Part shown: one piece after another, positions 1 through 8,884 of the stretch
Layout of the letters: every line of letters begins with the position of its first letter
Position numbering within the stretch: the first letter of the stretch is position 1
The notes under the pieces: model-generated
What the model was told of the DNA's origin: nothing
What the model saw: the letters and a program-made list of their open reading frames with translations, nothing else
The model's database searches: none
Assembly: GCA_018662365.1 (NCBI GenBank)
Contig: JABJGH010000053.1
Span: 18,760 to 82,759, forward strand
DNA from: Chloroflexota bacterium
GTDB taxonomy: Bacteria > Chloroflexota > Anaerolineae > Anaerolineales > UBA11579
Direction of reading: 5' to 3'
DNA length: 64,000 bases
Translations under genes and position numbers: made by a program

Positions 1-680
1 GTTACTGCGTCTTCTCCCTGAATATCCTCTAATACTGTATCCCAAATATAGTTAATCTTCGGGTTTTTGGAGGCTCTTTTTTGAAGAATCGGACTCGCCC
101 GTAATTCATCTCGTCGATGCACAACAGTCACTTTCGTGGCAAAACGAGTCAAGAATAATCCTTCTTCAACGGCACTGTCCCCTCCCCCAACCACGACTAC
201 CTCTTTATCCTTAAAGAAAAATCCATCGCAGGTTCCACAATAGGAGACGCCTTTTCCAGTAAACTCCTCTTCACCTGGAATTTCCAAATGTCTAGGATTC
301 GCGCCAGTACTGATAATTATTGTGTCAGCATTATATTCAGCACCATACGTTTTAACCTTATAAGGCTTCGAGGAGAAATCCACTTCAATAGCAGTGTCGA
401 AAACTACTTCAGCACCAAATCTTTCTGCCTGCACTTTGAACAACTCTCCCAATTCTGCACCACCCAGACCTTCCGGGAATCCTGGGTAGTTCTCAATAAT
501 ATGGGTTAAAGAGGCTTGCCCTCCTAAAGTCATGCCGGTCAATACTATCGGTTTTAGGTCTGCTCGTGCTGCGTATAATGCCGCAGCCAAACCAGCAGGC
601 CCCGAGCCAATAATTAACACTTTTACATCTTTGGGTTCGCTCTTTTTTTGCGAATCTCCAGGATTAATGCTCATTTCCAT
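1..680 (-). CDS. trxB: thioredoxin reductase, partial (C-terminus off the left edge)
   Basis: The ORF track omits this gene because it runs off the window; I translated it by hand. FAD- and NADPH-dependent disulfide reductase that keeps thioredoxin reduced in the cytoplasm. About 226 residues are visible: FAD-binding GSGPAG at residues 25-30, the TrxR-typical GGQAS and ENYPGFPEG, the redox centre CGTCDG at 148-153, and the NADPH motif GGGDSA at 165-170 followed by HRRDELRAS. The redox pair is CGTC rather than the usual CATC. The start at 680 follows AAAAGG about 10 nt upstream; a second ATG two codons later is possible. Transcribed divergently from pstS. Confidence 0.95.
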   Translation of the reverse strand, partial: MEMSINPGDSQKKSEPKDVKVLIIGSGPAGLAAALYAARADLKPIVLTGMTLGGQASLTHIIENYPGFPEGLGGAELGELFKVQAERFGAEVVFDTAIEVDFSSKPYKVKTYGAEYNADTIIISTGANPRHLEIPGEEEFTGKGVSYCGTCDGFFFKDKEVVVVGGGDSAVEEGLFLTRFATKVTVVHRRDELRASPILQKRASKNPKINYIWDTVLEDIQGEDAV

Positions 681-845
681 TTTTCTTTTACCTTTTTATT
701 CCGTAAATTTTTATTAGTACTAATTATGACATTCTTTGTATAAGAGATTTTACCTCATCTGAATTTATGTGCCCGAAATCCTTAATAATAAAAGGGAATC
801 TAAATCTTAAATTTTTTCAATACATAGAAATTAAAATTTCAAAAA

Positions 846-854
846 TGATATAAT
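846..854 (+). promoter_or_regulatory. extended -10 promoter of pstS, likely leaderless
   Basis: TGATATAAT is a perfect extended -10 (TGnTATAAT) ending 7 nt before the GTG start of pstS at 862. Transcription would begin at or next to the start codon, and there is no room for a Shine-Dalgarno sequence. No good -35 is visible, which is acceptable for an extended -10 promoter. Confidence 0.6.
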
Positions 855-861
855 TTGCCAT

Positions 862-1749
862 GTGGTTAACAAAAAAATAATCATCCTCTTAATCCTCTTA
901 TTTACACTCCCAGGTTGTTCAGGGAGCAATTCAAATTCCCCTTCCTCAAATTCATCTGAATCTCAAATTTATATAGAAAATAAAGGCTCAGACACTATAG
1001 TGAATCTTGCCTTAGCATGGGCTGAAGAATATCAAAACATTCACCCAAATATTTCTTTATCCGTCACTGGGGGTGGATCTGGGACTGGGATTGCGGCTCT
1101 GATCAACAACACAGTGGACATTGCCAATGCTTCCAGAAGTATAAAGGATAAAGAAATTGAAAATGCGAATGAGAATAATGTAGAGCCGTTAGAATTTGTG
1201 ATTGCTCGAGATGCGATCGCCGTAATCATTAACCCTGAAAATCCTGTAGAAAAATTATCTCTTCAACAAATCTCCGATATCTATTCAGGGAAATTTACCA
1301 ATTGGTCTGAGGTTGGCGGAGAAGATCGTCCCATTGTACGGCTATCTCGAGAAACAAATTCAGGGACGCATGTATATTTCCTTGAGCAGGTATTGCGATT
1401 AGGGGACAAGGAAAACCCCACCTTTTTTAGCCCCCTTACCTTATTACTTCCCTCTTCCGAGGGAATCATCTCAGAAGTAAGCCAAAATCCTAATGCCATT
1501 GGTTACGATGGACTTGGGTATATTACGGATGAAGTAAAAGTTGTTGGCGTTTCCCAGGTGGGTTCCACTGAATACATCTATCCCTCAGTGGCAACTGTAA
1601 ATAGTGGTGAATATCCAATCGCCAGGGATTTGTATATGTACACAAATGGACAACCCGTGGGCGAAATTGAGGAATATCTAAATTGGATTTTTTCAGAGGC
1701 TGCCCAAGAGATTGTAGCTGAACTCGGTTTCGTACCGATAATAAAATAG
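862..1749 (+). CDS. pstS: phosphate ABC transporter substrate-binding lipoprotein PstS
   Basis: Captures orthophosphate outside the membrane and delivers it to PstC/PstA. 295 aa with a lipoprotein signal (hydrophobic stretch then LPGC at about residue 19) and a low-complexity Ser/Asn linker. Family motifs are visible: KGSDTIVNLALAW, the phosphate-loop GGGSGTGIAAL, DIANASR, YSGKFTNWSEVGG and SGTHVYFLEQV. The start is GTG at 862; an overlapping ATG at 860 is out of frame. First gene of pstSCAB, 12 nt before pstC. The TATAAT box directly upstream suggests a leaderless mRNA. I saw no clear Pho box. Confidence 0.95.
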   Translation: MVNKKIIILLILLFTLPGCSGSNSNSPSSNSSESQIYIENKGSDTIVNLALAWAEEYQNIHPNISLSVTGGGSGTGIAALINNTVDIANASRSIKDKEIENANENNVEPLEFVIARDAIAVIINPENPVEKLSLQQISDIYSGKFTNWSEVGGEDRPIVRLSRETNSGTHVYFLEQVLRLGDKENPTFFSPLTLLLPSSEGIISEVSQNPNAIGYDGLGYITDEVKVVGVSQVGSTEYIYPSVATVNSGEYPIARDLYMYTNGQPVGEIEEYLNWIFSEAAQEIVAELGFVPIIK

Positions 1750-1761
1750 TACAGGAATAAA

Positions 1762-2658
1762 ATGGAAAGAAAAGAAGCCTTCCAAACATTTCTCATAACC
1801 ACCTTTATCAGAATCTCCGGATACTCAACGATCTTTTTTGTTGGCATGATCTTGGTCTTCATTCTCGGACAGGGATTGCCAGCTTTAAAAGAAGTTGAAT
1901 TGAGTAGTTTGTTTAGCACCCGTTGGTATCCAATTGAAGGTTTTTTTGGCATACTGCCATTAATTGGTGGGTCCATTGTGGTGACGATTGGGGCGACTTT
2001 AATTGCAGTCCCATTTGGAATTGGCACTGCAATTTATATTTCTGAGATTGCCCCCCGATGGGCAAGAGAATTATTAAAACCCTTAGTGGAAGTTTTGGCA
2101 GGATTACCCTCTGTGGTGCTTGGTTTTATCGGTATTGTTTCCCTTTCTCCATTCATACGTGAATTTTTCAACTTACCCACCGGGCTTTCTGCACTAACCG
2201 GCTCCCTGTTATTGGGAGCAATCGCAATTCCCACAATCGTATCTGTTGCGGAGGATGCCCTTGATTCCGTTCCCAAAGAATATAGAGACGGTGCTTTTGC
2301 CTTGGGAGCCACCAAGTGGCAAACGATCTGGACGGTCACATTGCCCGCTGCGAAGTCGGGCGTATTGACGGCAATCATGCTCGGGATTGCGAGATCGATT
2401 GGGGAGACGATGACTGTCATGATGGTCACAGGAAATGCTCCAGTATTACCTACCGGTTTAGAAGCAATTGTTTCTCCCATTAGAACAATGACGGCAACTA
2501 TTGCCGCTGAAATGGGTGAAGTGGCAAATGGTGGCAGCCATTACGCAGTGCTATTTTTCATCGCAATTGTATTATTCCTAATTTCTCTAGTAATTAATAT
2601 TGCCGCATCTGCGGTTGTTTTCAGGGAGACTAAACGATCGGAGAAAATTTTATCGTGA
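1762..2658 (+). CDS. pstC: phosphate ABC transporter permease PstC
   Basis: Inner-membrane permease that forms the phosphate channel with PstA. 298 aa with about six hydrophobic segments. Typical PstC features are the N-terminal LPALKEV region, FGILPLIGGSIVVTIGATLIAVPFGIGTAIYISEIAP, and the coupling-loop EAA-like segment EYRDGAFALGATKWQTIWTVTLPAAKSG that contacts the ATPase. Lies 12 nt after pstS; its stop overlaps the pstA start as GTGA (2655-2658), implying translational coupling. Confidence 0.95.
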   Translation: MERKEAFQTFLITTFIRISGYSTIFFVGMILVFILGQGLPALKEVELSSLFSTRWYPIEGFFGILPLIGGSIVVTIGATLIAVPFGIGTAIYISEIAPRWARELLKPLVEVLAGLPSVVLGFIGIVSLSPFIREFFNLPTGLSALTGSLLLGAIAIPTIVSVAEDALDSVPKEYRDGAFALGATKWQTIWTVTLPAAKSGVLTAIMLGIARSIGETMTVMMVTGNAPVLPTGLEAIVSPIRTMTATIAAEMGEVANGGSHYAVLFFIAIVLFLISLVINIAASAVVFRETKRSEKILS

Positions 2659-3521
2659 AATCTTCAAATCACTTAATTAGAGCAAAAAGAATTGAAAAGA
2701 TTGGTATTTCATTCTTAACTGGGATTACAACTTTAACCATAATACCCATCATATTGATCGTTGGGTATATCGTTTATAAAGGTTTCCCTGCACTTTCATG
2801 GGATTTCATTAGTGATTTTCCCCAAAATGGTATGCGCGATGGCGGAATTTTACCAGCAATTGTTGGGACAATATATTTGACTCTAGGGACTGCCCTATTT
2901 GCGGTGCCGATTGGTATTGGCGCTGCGATATATTTATCGGAATACGCAAATGATAATTTTTGGACCCGCGCAATAAGAATTGCGATCATTAATTTGGCTG
3001 GCATTCCCTCAGTAGTATACGGCCTTTTTGGTTTGGGATTATTTGTCTACTTTTTAAATTTTGGGACCAGCATATTGGCCGGATCCTTGACCCTGGCAAT
3101 CATGACGATCCCAGTAATCATCAGCACAGCTGAAGAGGCAATCCGTGCCGTACCGCAATCTTTTCGAATTGTAAGTGTCTCCCTAGGTGGCACAAAATGG
3201 CAGACAATCCGTAGAGTTGTTTTGCCCCAAGCACTTCCCGGTATCCTGACTGGAGTGATTTTAGGCTTAGAAAGAGCGGCAGGGGAAACTGCACCAATTT
3301 TGTTTACTGTTGCCGCATTTTTCCTTCCGCGATTACCCTCAGGTATTTTTGATGCCACTATGGCATTGCCCTACCACCTTTTTGTAATATCTACTCAAGT
3401 CCCTGGAATGCCAATAAAAATTCAATATGGCACAGCCTTAGTCCTGCTCATTTTTGTCCTCGGTATGAATTTTGCGGCAACAATTGTGAGATCAAGAGCC
3501 AGAGCCAAACGAGAATGGTAA
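2655..3521 (+). CDS. pstA: phosphate ABC transporter permease PstA
   Basis: Second membrane permease of the Pst system. 288 aa, about six TM helices, with conserved GGILPAIVGTIYLTLGTALFAVPIGIGAAIYLSEYA, the coupling segment SFRIVSVSLGGTKWQTIRRVVLPQALPGILTGVILGLERAAGETAPI and a basic C-terminus. Starts with GTG overlapping the pstC stop by 4 nt. The ERAAGETAPILFT segment separates PstA from PstC (RSIGETMTV). Confidence 0.95.
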   Translation: MKSSNHLIRAKRIEKIGISFLTGITTLTIIPIILIVGYIVYKGFPALSWDFISDFPQNGMRDGGILPAIVGTIYLTLGTALFAVPIGIGAAIYLSEYANDNFWTRAIRIAIINLAGIPSVVYGLFGLGLFVYFLNFGTSILAGSLTLAIMTIPVIISTAEEAIRAVPQSFRIVSVSLGGTKWQTIRRVVLPQALPGILTGVILGLERAAGETAPILFTVAAFFLPRLPSGIFDATMALPYHLFVISTQVPGMPIKIQYGTALVLLIFVLGMNFAATIVRSRARAKREW

Positions 3522-3545
3522 TTTAATTTTAGAAATAAAAAACTT

Positions 3546-4316
3546 ATGGAATTAACTGAAAAACATAAAATTTTTGTAGACAATGTCAGCTTGAGATATT
3601 CTGATGGTATTGAATCTCTCAATAATGTGACGATGCCTGTCATCGCAAATAAAATCAATGTGATGTTGGGTCCTTCGGGCGGCGGGAAATCCTCTTTACT
3701 GAGACTATTTAATCGATTAAATGACCTCGCGGACGTAGATTTCGTTGAAGGAAGGGTCCTTCTTGATGGTGTCGATGTGCTCAACCCAGAAACCAATGTG
3801 ATCGAATTACGGCGTAAGGTCGGAATGGTTTTTTCTCGTGCCGTTGTGCTTCCAATGAGTATCAAAGAAAATCTCATATATGGTTTAGAATTGGCAGGAA
3901 TAAAAGATCCTAAAAAACTTGAGGAGACGATTGAAACCAGTTTGATCCAATCTGCCCTTTGGGATGAAGTAAAAGATCGATTAGACGATTCTGCATTTGC
4001 GCTTTCTGGCGGGCAAAAACAAAGATTATGCCTAGCCAGAGTATTAGCAAATGAACCAGAAGTAATTTTATTAGATGAACCCACTTCAGGCCTTGACCCT
4101 ATCTCTACTTTAAAAGTAGAGGAATCCCTCCAAACATTGAAGGAAACTTATACTATTGTGCTTGTCCCCCATTCGGTTAACCAAGCCGGTAGAACTGCCG
4201 ACCATTGTGCATTTTTCTTACAGGGTGAGCTAGTAGAATATTCTTCCGGGAAAAAAATATTTACCAATCCCGAGGACCAGCGAACGGGGGATTATATTGA
4301 AGGAAGATTCGGATAA
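3546..4316 (+). CDS. pstB: phosphate ABC transporter ATP-binding protein, PstB-type with altered Q-loop
   Basis: ATPase that energises phosphate import. 256 aa: Walker A GPSGGGKSS at 42-50, signature LSGGQ at 153-157, Walker B plus D-loop LLDEPTSGLD at 175-184, and switch histidine in VPHSVNQ at about 209. The Q-loop, normally MVFQ, reads GMVFSRAVVLPMS, so Ser97 stands where Gln is expected. I recall other PstB subgroups without the Gln here, so a lineage variant is more likely than an inactive enzyme. Twenty-four nt after pstA. No phoU follows; phoU is about 19 kb away. Confidence 0.9.
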   Translation: MELTEKHKIFVDNVSLRYSDGIESLNNVTMPVIANKINVMLGPSGGGKSSLLRLFNRLNDLADVDFVEGRVLLDGVDVLNPETNVIELRRKVGMVFSRAVVLPMSIKENLIYGLELAGIKDPKKLEETIETSLIQSALWDEVKDRLDDSAFALSGGQKQRLCLARVLANEPEVILLDEPTSGLDPISTLKVEESLQTLKETYTIVLVPHSVNQAGRTADHCAFFLQGELVEYSSGKKIFTNPEDQRTGDYIEGRFG

Positions 4317-4330
4317 AAATCCGAAAATGA

Positions 4331-4373
4331 AAAACGCCCCCCTGCATACAATTTATCGCAAGGGGGCGTTTAT
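4331..4373. terminator. bidirectional intrinsic terminator between pstB and pckA
   Basis: Perfect inverted repeat AAACGCCCCC (4332-4341) and GGGGGCGTTT (4362-4371) with a 20-nt loop. It lies between convergent genes with A/T runs on both sides, so it can serve both. Confidence 0.85.
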
Positions 4374-4392
4374 TTTAAACTTTATGGATCTT

Positions 4393-5994
4393 TTATTGAG
4401 GTCCAGCCCCAATAATTTCTGCCGATAACCCATCTGAAAATTCCCCGATATTTTTCTTGAACAAATCAACTAGATTTTTTGCTGATGCATCAAATGCATT
4501 TTTATCATCCCAAGTTTCTCTTGGATTTAATATTTCATTTGGTACATTCGGGACATTTTCGGGGACAAATAAGCCAAAGTACTTATCTTGACTCAATTTA
4601 CATTCGTCCAATTCCCCATTAAGAGCTGCAGTAATCATTGCCCTGGTGTAAGGCAAACTCATCCTCTCACCAACCCCATAGGGTCCCCCGGACCAGCCAG
4701 TGTTCACCAACCAAACCTGTGATTTATTTTCGGTAATTTTTTCCATTAGCAGGTCCCCATAAATTTTTGGATGCAGAGGTAAAAATGGAGCACCAAAACA
4801 TGCTGAAAATGTGGCCAAAGGTTCTTTCCCCAGCCCCTTCTCGGTTCCACCTAATTTGGATGTGTACCCAGAAATGAAATAATATATCGCTTGCTCGGGT
4901 GTTAATTTTGAAATTGGGGGAAGCACGCCAAAGGCGTCGGCTGTTAGAAAGAAAACGTGATTTGGATGTCCAGCTTTCCCGGATGGGACACTGTTTGGCA
5001 AAAAACCAACCGGATAAGAAGAGCGGGCGTTTTCTGTAAGAGAACCATCATCAAAATCTACCCTCCTTGTGATTGGATCAAACACAACATTTTCCAATAT
5101 CGTTCCAAATCTTTGAGATGCATCGTAAATTAGAGGCTCTAATTTTGGGTCTAATCGAATAGTCTTTGCATAACATCCCCCTTCGAAATTGAAGATTCCG
5201 TCCTTCCCCCATCCATGTTCATCATCACCGACTAATAGACGATCAGGATCTGAGGATAATGTCGTTTTCCCAGTGCCAGATAATCCAAAAAATAACGCTG
5301 TCTCCCCATCCATTGATACATTTGCAGAGCAATGCATAGGTAGGATATCTTTCTTAGGGAGCAAATAGTTCAAGACACTAAATATGGATTTTTTGATCTC
5401 CCCAGAAAAACATGTTCCACCGATCAATACTAGCCTTTTCTCAAAATTGATTACGATAAAGGTTTCAGAATTTGTGCCCTCTTCTGAGGGAATCGCATGA
5501 AAACCTGGTGCTTGAAGAACCGTAAAATCTGGCACGTGATCTGCTAATTCACTGTCCGGTTTTCGAATAAACATATTTCGGGCGAATAAACTATGGGCTG
5601 CCTCAGCAGTGATGATTCTTACATTCAATTTGTGATCTGCATGCGCCCCTGCTGTTGTGTCTTGCACAAACACATCTCTTCCTTGGAAATAAGCCGTCAG
5701 CCGCAAATATAATCGATCGAAATTTTCAGGTGAAATAGGTTTATTGATTTCTCCCCACCAGATATCGTCTCCTGTACTTTCCTCTTTAACTACAAATTTA
5801 TCATTTACCGACCGTCCAGTATGCTGCCCAGAATTAACTACAATGCTGCCCTCATGTGTCAGCATTCCCTCCCTGCGAGAAATCACTCTTTCAATTAATG
5901 CTGGTGTTGGCAAAGTCCAATAGATCATATTCAGGTTTCGTAGTCCATTGTTCTCTAGACCATATTTACTGGGGGTTCCCATTTGATTAACCAT
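4393..5994 (-). CDS. pckA: phosphoenolpyruvate carboxykinase (ATP)
   Basis: Interconverts oxaloacetate + ATP and PEP + CO2 + ADP at the TCA/gluconeogenesis junction in the cytosol. 533 aa, normal family length. Visible signatures: HTGRSVNDKF (59-68), MHCSANV before the kinase loop, P-loop GLSGTGKTTLS (237-247), GDDEHGW, FNFEGGCYAKTI and the C-terminal TGWSGGPYGVGERM. The MHCSANV and GLSGTGKTT motifs mark the ATP rather than the GTP form. ATG at 5994 follows TGGAG about 9 nt upstream. Stands alone with its own promoter and terminator. Confidence 0.97.
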   Translation of the reverse strand: MVNQMGTPSKYGLENNGLRNLNMIYWTLPTPALIERVISRREGMLTHEGSIVVNSGQHTGRSVNDKFVVKEESTGDDIWWGEINKPISPENFDRLYLRLTAYFQGRDVFVQDTTAGAHADHKLNVRIITAEAAHSLFARNMFIRKPDSELADHVPDFTVLQAPGFHAIPSEEGTNSETFIVINFEKRLVLIGGTCFSGEIKKSIFSVLNYLLPKKDILPMHCSANVSMDGETALFFGLSGTGKTTLSSDPDRLLVGDDEHGWGKDGIFNFEGGCYAKTIRLDPKLEPLIYDASQRFGTILENVVFDPITRRVDFDDGSLTENARSSYPVGFLPNSVPSGKAGHPNHVFFLTADAFGVLPPISKLTPEQAIYYFISGYTSKLGGTEKGLGKEPLATFSACFGAPFLPLHPKIYGDLLMEKITENKSQVWLVNTGWSGGPYGVGERMSLPYTRAMITAALNGELDECKLSQDKYFGLFVPENVPNVPNEILNPRETWDDKNAFDASAKNLVDLFKKNIGEFSDGLSAEIIGAGPQ

Positions 5995-6043
5995 TTATTT
6001 TCTCCATTGAAATCGAACTAAATAATATTCGTAAATTTCACTA

Positions 6044-6049
6044 ATTATA
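6044..6049 (-). promoter_or_regulatory. -10 element upstream of pckA
   Basis: Reading the minus strand, GTGTATAATTAG carries a consensus TATAAT about 50 nt before the pckA ATG, leaving a leader that contains the Shine-Dalgarno GGAG. No convincing -35 was identified. Confidence 0.45.
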
Positions 6050-6150
6050 CACCTAACAAAAATAATATAAAATAAATTATTAATAATATTAAAAAAACAA
6101 ACGTGTTAAAATTTTCATATTCTAATAATTATTAAATAAGGATTAAGGAA

Positions 6151-6600
6151 ATGTATAATTTTATTCTTGGATTCCACAATTTGTTTCGTTGGGTTGCAGC
6201 AATCTTATTGGTTTATGCTCTTTTTAGAGTTTACAAAGGCGTGTTCGCGAAATCCTCCTGGAGTGAGGCGGACAAAAAAGCTGGATTATTTTTAACCATT
6301 GGATTAGATATTCAATTTTTACTTGGACTTCTTCTTTATTTTGTTTATAGTCCGATCACAAAAATCTTTTTCAATAATATGGGTGACGCGATGAACTCTA
6401 CAGAATTGCGTTTTTATGGCATTGAACATATATTTTATATGCTCCTTACCATTGTTTTTGCCCATATCGGTTCAGCAATTGGGAAGAAGGATATTGCTGA
6501 TTCAAAAAAATTCAAAAGAGTTGCCTTGTGGTTTAGTTTAGCTTTGGTCACAATTTTATTGGGCATGCCTTGGGCACGGCCTTTCTTACCCACTTTTTAG
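6151..6600 (+). CDS. small four-helix membrane protein, cytochrome-B-annotated family
   Basis: 149 aa, four hydrophobic segments. The pattern FHNLFRWVAAILLVYALFR, then DKKAGLFLTIGLDIQFLLGLLLYF, RFYGIEHIFYMLLTIVFAHIG and KRVALWFSLALVTILLGMPWARPF matches a family common in Bacteroidota whose members are often called cytochrome B. Histidines in the first (FH), third (EH) and FAHIG segments could bind heme, but that is inference. ATG at 6151 with AAGGA just upstream. Ends 15 nt before an EamA permease, so probably co-transcribed. Confidence 0.7.
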   Translation: MYNFILGFHNLFRWVAAILLVYALFRVYKGVFAKSSWSEADKKAGLFLTIGLDIQFLLGLLLYFVYSPITKIFFNNMGDAMNSTELRFYGIEHIFYMLLTIVFAHIGSAIGKKDIADSKKFKRVALWFSLALVTILLGMPWARPFLPTF

Positions 6601-6615
6601 AAATATTAATCACCT

Positions 6616-7530
6616 GTGAGATCAGAAAGAACCACCCCATACCTAAAACTCCTTTTTGCAGTTTTTGCCTGGGGTGGTTCTTTTATTGCTACAAAAACTG
6701 CAGTTGTCCAAATCTCCCCTAATACCCTAATATGGATGAGGTTTGCAATAGGGTTAGTTATCATTGGTTTGATCGTAAAGCAAAGAAACGAATTTAAAAT
6801 TATTCCCAAAAAGGACCTAGTTCAATTTGCCATCTTAGGCTTCATCGGGATAACATTTCATCAATATCTACAATCCACTGGTTTACTCACATCTGATGCA
6901 AGCACAACGGCTTGGATCGTGGCATTGACACCGATCTTCATCGCGATATTGGGATGGCTTGTCCTAAAAGAAAAACTTAAGTGGTTTGCGATATTTGGAA
7001 TAATTTTTGCTGCCATTGGTGTAATTTTAGTAGTCACAAAAGGAAATATATCTCAAATAAGTTCAGCAGCAAGTTATACTGAAGGGGATTTTTTAATTCT
7101 ACTTAGCGCGATAAATTGGGCAGTATTTTCAATCCTTGCGAGACGGTTATTAAAGAAATACGAGTCCTCCCTTGCTCTGTTTTATATTATGGGGTTTGGA
7201 TGGTTTTTCACATCCATATCCTTTATTTATAACAAAGGGTTTTTGGAACTAACAAATCTTGACCAAAATGGCTGGACCAGTGTGCTCTTCTTAGGAATTG
7301 GAGCAACGGGGTTGGCTTATATTGCATGGTTCGATGGCTTGAAAGTGGTTCCCGCCGCTGTAGCTGGCTCATTCATTTATCTTGAACCACTATTTGCCGC
7401 TTTTTTGGCTAGCATTTTTTTGGATGAACGAATTACAAAATCTTCGATTTTAGGTGGGTTGTTAATCTTGTTTGGGGTTTGGATTGTTACATACCGTAAG
7501 AAAGATATAATAAAAACGCCAATAAATTAG
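6616..7530 (+). CDS. EamA/DMT-family permease
   Basis: 304 aa drug/metabolite transporter superfamily protein with about ten TM segments made of two EamA repeats. Features are the N-terminal FAWGGSFIATKTAV and GLLTSDASTTAWIVALTPIFIAILGWLVLKEKL in repeat 1, and SFIYLEPLFAAFLASIFLDERITKSSILGGLLILFGVWI in repeat 2. Substrate cannot be told from sequence; the family includes amino-acid and metabolite exporters. GTG start at 6616, 15 nt after the preceding gene. Confidence 0.85.
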   Translation: MRSERTTPYLKLLFAVFAWGGSFIATKTAVVQISPNTLIWMRFAIGLVIIGLIVKQRNEFKIIPKKDLVQFAILGFIGITFHQYLQSTGLLTSDASTTAWIVALTPIFIAILGWLVLKEKLKWFAIFGIIFAAIGVILVVTKGNISQISSAASYTEGDFLILLSAINWAVFSILARRLLKKYESSLALFYIMGFGWFFTSISFIYNKGFLELTNLDQNGWTSVLFLGIGATGLAYIAWFDGLKVVPAAVAGSFIYLEPLFAAFLASIFLDERITKSSILGGLLILFGVWIVTYRKKDIIKTPIN

Positions 7531-7551
7531 AAAATAATTAAGGTTTGAATT

Positions 7552-8508
7552 ATGACAGCAAAATACAATTTAGCAAAAGAAAACCTCACTTATTATCACC
7601 AAAAGGACGTGGGGATATTAAAAATTTCGGGAGAAGACAGAATTGATTTTCTTCACCGTCAATCTACCAATGACATTAACAAAGTAGATGGGAACAATAT
7701 CATTACTAGTGTTTTGACAACACCAAATGCAAGAATAATCGATGTACTCACGATATTTCAACACAAAGAAAGTTTAATTTGCATTACCTTGCCATTCCGC
7801 GGTCAATCCACGTACGAATACTTGTCTGGAAAAATATTTTTCATGGATAAGGTTGAAATCAATAATTTTAGCGATGAATTTAAAATTATTGATATTGAAG
7901 GAATTACATCAACTAGCTCTCTGGCTAATGTATTCACCCAGATTCCCGATTTAGATAAATTCACCATTCTTGAAAAATATAATGGAGGATACATTGGGGG
8001 ACAAAAGGGAATTATTAATGAACTTAGTTACCTCATCATGGTCAACAAAAATGGTTTTTCTGAACTAATTGAAGATCTTACCAATCAGTCAATTTATGAA
8101 TTAGGCTCTAAGACAAGAGAAATATTTAGAATTGAGGCAAAAGTTCCTGGGTTTGAAAATGAACTGATTGGAGATTTTACACCCCTAGAAAATAAATTAA
8201 ATTATGCGATTTCAAATAATAAAGGTTGTTACACCGGTCAAGAAATTATCGCAAGACAGGTAAATTACGACAAAATTACAAAAAATTTAGCACAGATCCA
8301 ATTGGATCAAATTGTACCCATTGGTTCAAAAATTTCTGCAAATGGGAAGAATGCTGGTTTGATCACTTCAATCATCGATTCCCCGAAATTCGATGTTATC
8401 GCACTAGCGATATTAAAACGCCCATATTTTGAAATTGATACTGAATTACAAATAGCAGAAAACAATAATCACGTTTCTGGCAAGGTTGTAAATATTTCGA
8501 AACATTAG
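7552..8508 (+). CDS. ygfZ: folate-binding YgfZ/GcvT-like protein, Fe-S cluster maturation or repair
   Basis: 318 aa. The signature KGCYTGQE is at 224-231 inside NYAISNNKGCYTGQEIIARQ, which defines the YgfZ/IBA57 family as distinct from the glycine-cleavage T protein. The family uses tetrahydrofolate and the conserved Cys to help mature or repair certain Fe-S enzymes. The N-terminal GEDRIDFLHRQSTNDI matches the family opening. A Fe-S-dependent radical SAM enzyme is elsewhere in the window, but no direct link is implied. ATG at 7552 follows AAGG. Confidence 0.88.
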   Translation: MTAKYNLAKENLTYYHQKDVGILKISGEDRIDFLHRQSTNDINKVDGNNIITSVLTTPNARIIDVLTIFQHKESLICITLPFRGQSTYEYLSGKIFFMDKVEINNFSDEFKIIDIEGITSTSSLANVFTQIPDLDKFTILEKYNGGYIGGQKGIINELSYLIMVNKNGFSELIEDLTNQSIYELGSKTREIFRIEAKVPGFENELIGDFTPLENKLNYAISNNKGCYTGQEIIARQVNYDKITKNLAQIQLDQIVPIGSKISANGKNAGLITSIIDSPKFDVIALAILKRPYFEIDTELQIAENNNHVSGKVVNISKH

Positions 8509-8596
8509 TAATAATATAATTTAAGCAAAAATTTCAATATTTATGGGGAAAAATGAAGTTTTTCAATACTGATATTAGAATAATTAAATAATTTAC

Positions 8597-8624
8597 TTGA
8601 CATTTTCAATTTAATCCCTATAAT
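8597..8624 (+). promoter_or_regulatory. sigma70-type promoter of the DUF2089/SHOCT operon
   Basis: Consensus TTGACA (8597-8602) and TATAAT (8619-8624) are separated by 16 nt. Predicted start is near 8631, leaving a 44-nt leader to the ATG at 8675. This is one of the two best -35/-10 pairs in the window. Confidence 0.8.
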
Positions 8625-8674
8625 CTTTAGATATTAGCAGGTTGTTTTTACCTTTTATAAGGTTAGGATTAAAA

Positions 8675-8872
8675 ATGTTTACTCAAAAACCATTATTCTT
8701 TAGGATCATCGGCACAAAACCCTTTGCGGTTTTAGATCAGGGAAATCTCTTAGTAAAAGAATTATCTAGTTTTATTCCTCAACTTGCTAAAAAACTCATA
8801 AAGAAATATATGCATGCCCCCACCAGACCATATCGGCAATTCTATATGGGTCATTGGGACGAAGATTGTTAG
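8675..8872 (+). CDS. small basic protein, first gene of the DUF2089/SHOCT operon
   Basis: 65 aa, no family recognised. The track begins at TTG 8642, but ATG 8675 is preferred because AGGTTAGGA lies just upstream and the earlier start would sit about 10 nt from the predicted transcription start. The protein is hydrophobic at the N-terminus, Lys-rich in the middle (LAKKLIKKY), and ends in an aromatic/acidic tail (FYMGHWDEDC). No zinc motif or clear TM helix. Twelve nt before the DUF2089 gene and behind the same promoter, so its role is probably tied to that operon. Confidence 0.6.
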   Translation: MFTQKPLFFRIIGTKPFAVLDQGNLLVKELSSFIPQLAKKLIKKYMHAPTRPYRQFYMGHWDEDC

Positions 8873-8884
8873 GAGTTTATCAAT

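Noticed and set aside
532-717. Track ORFs at 288-509 and 532-717 on the plus strand
   Set aside because: They are shadows of the partial trxB gene on the minus strand, which translates with full thioredoxin reductase motifs.
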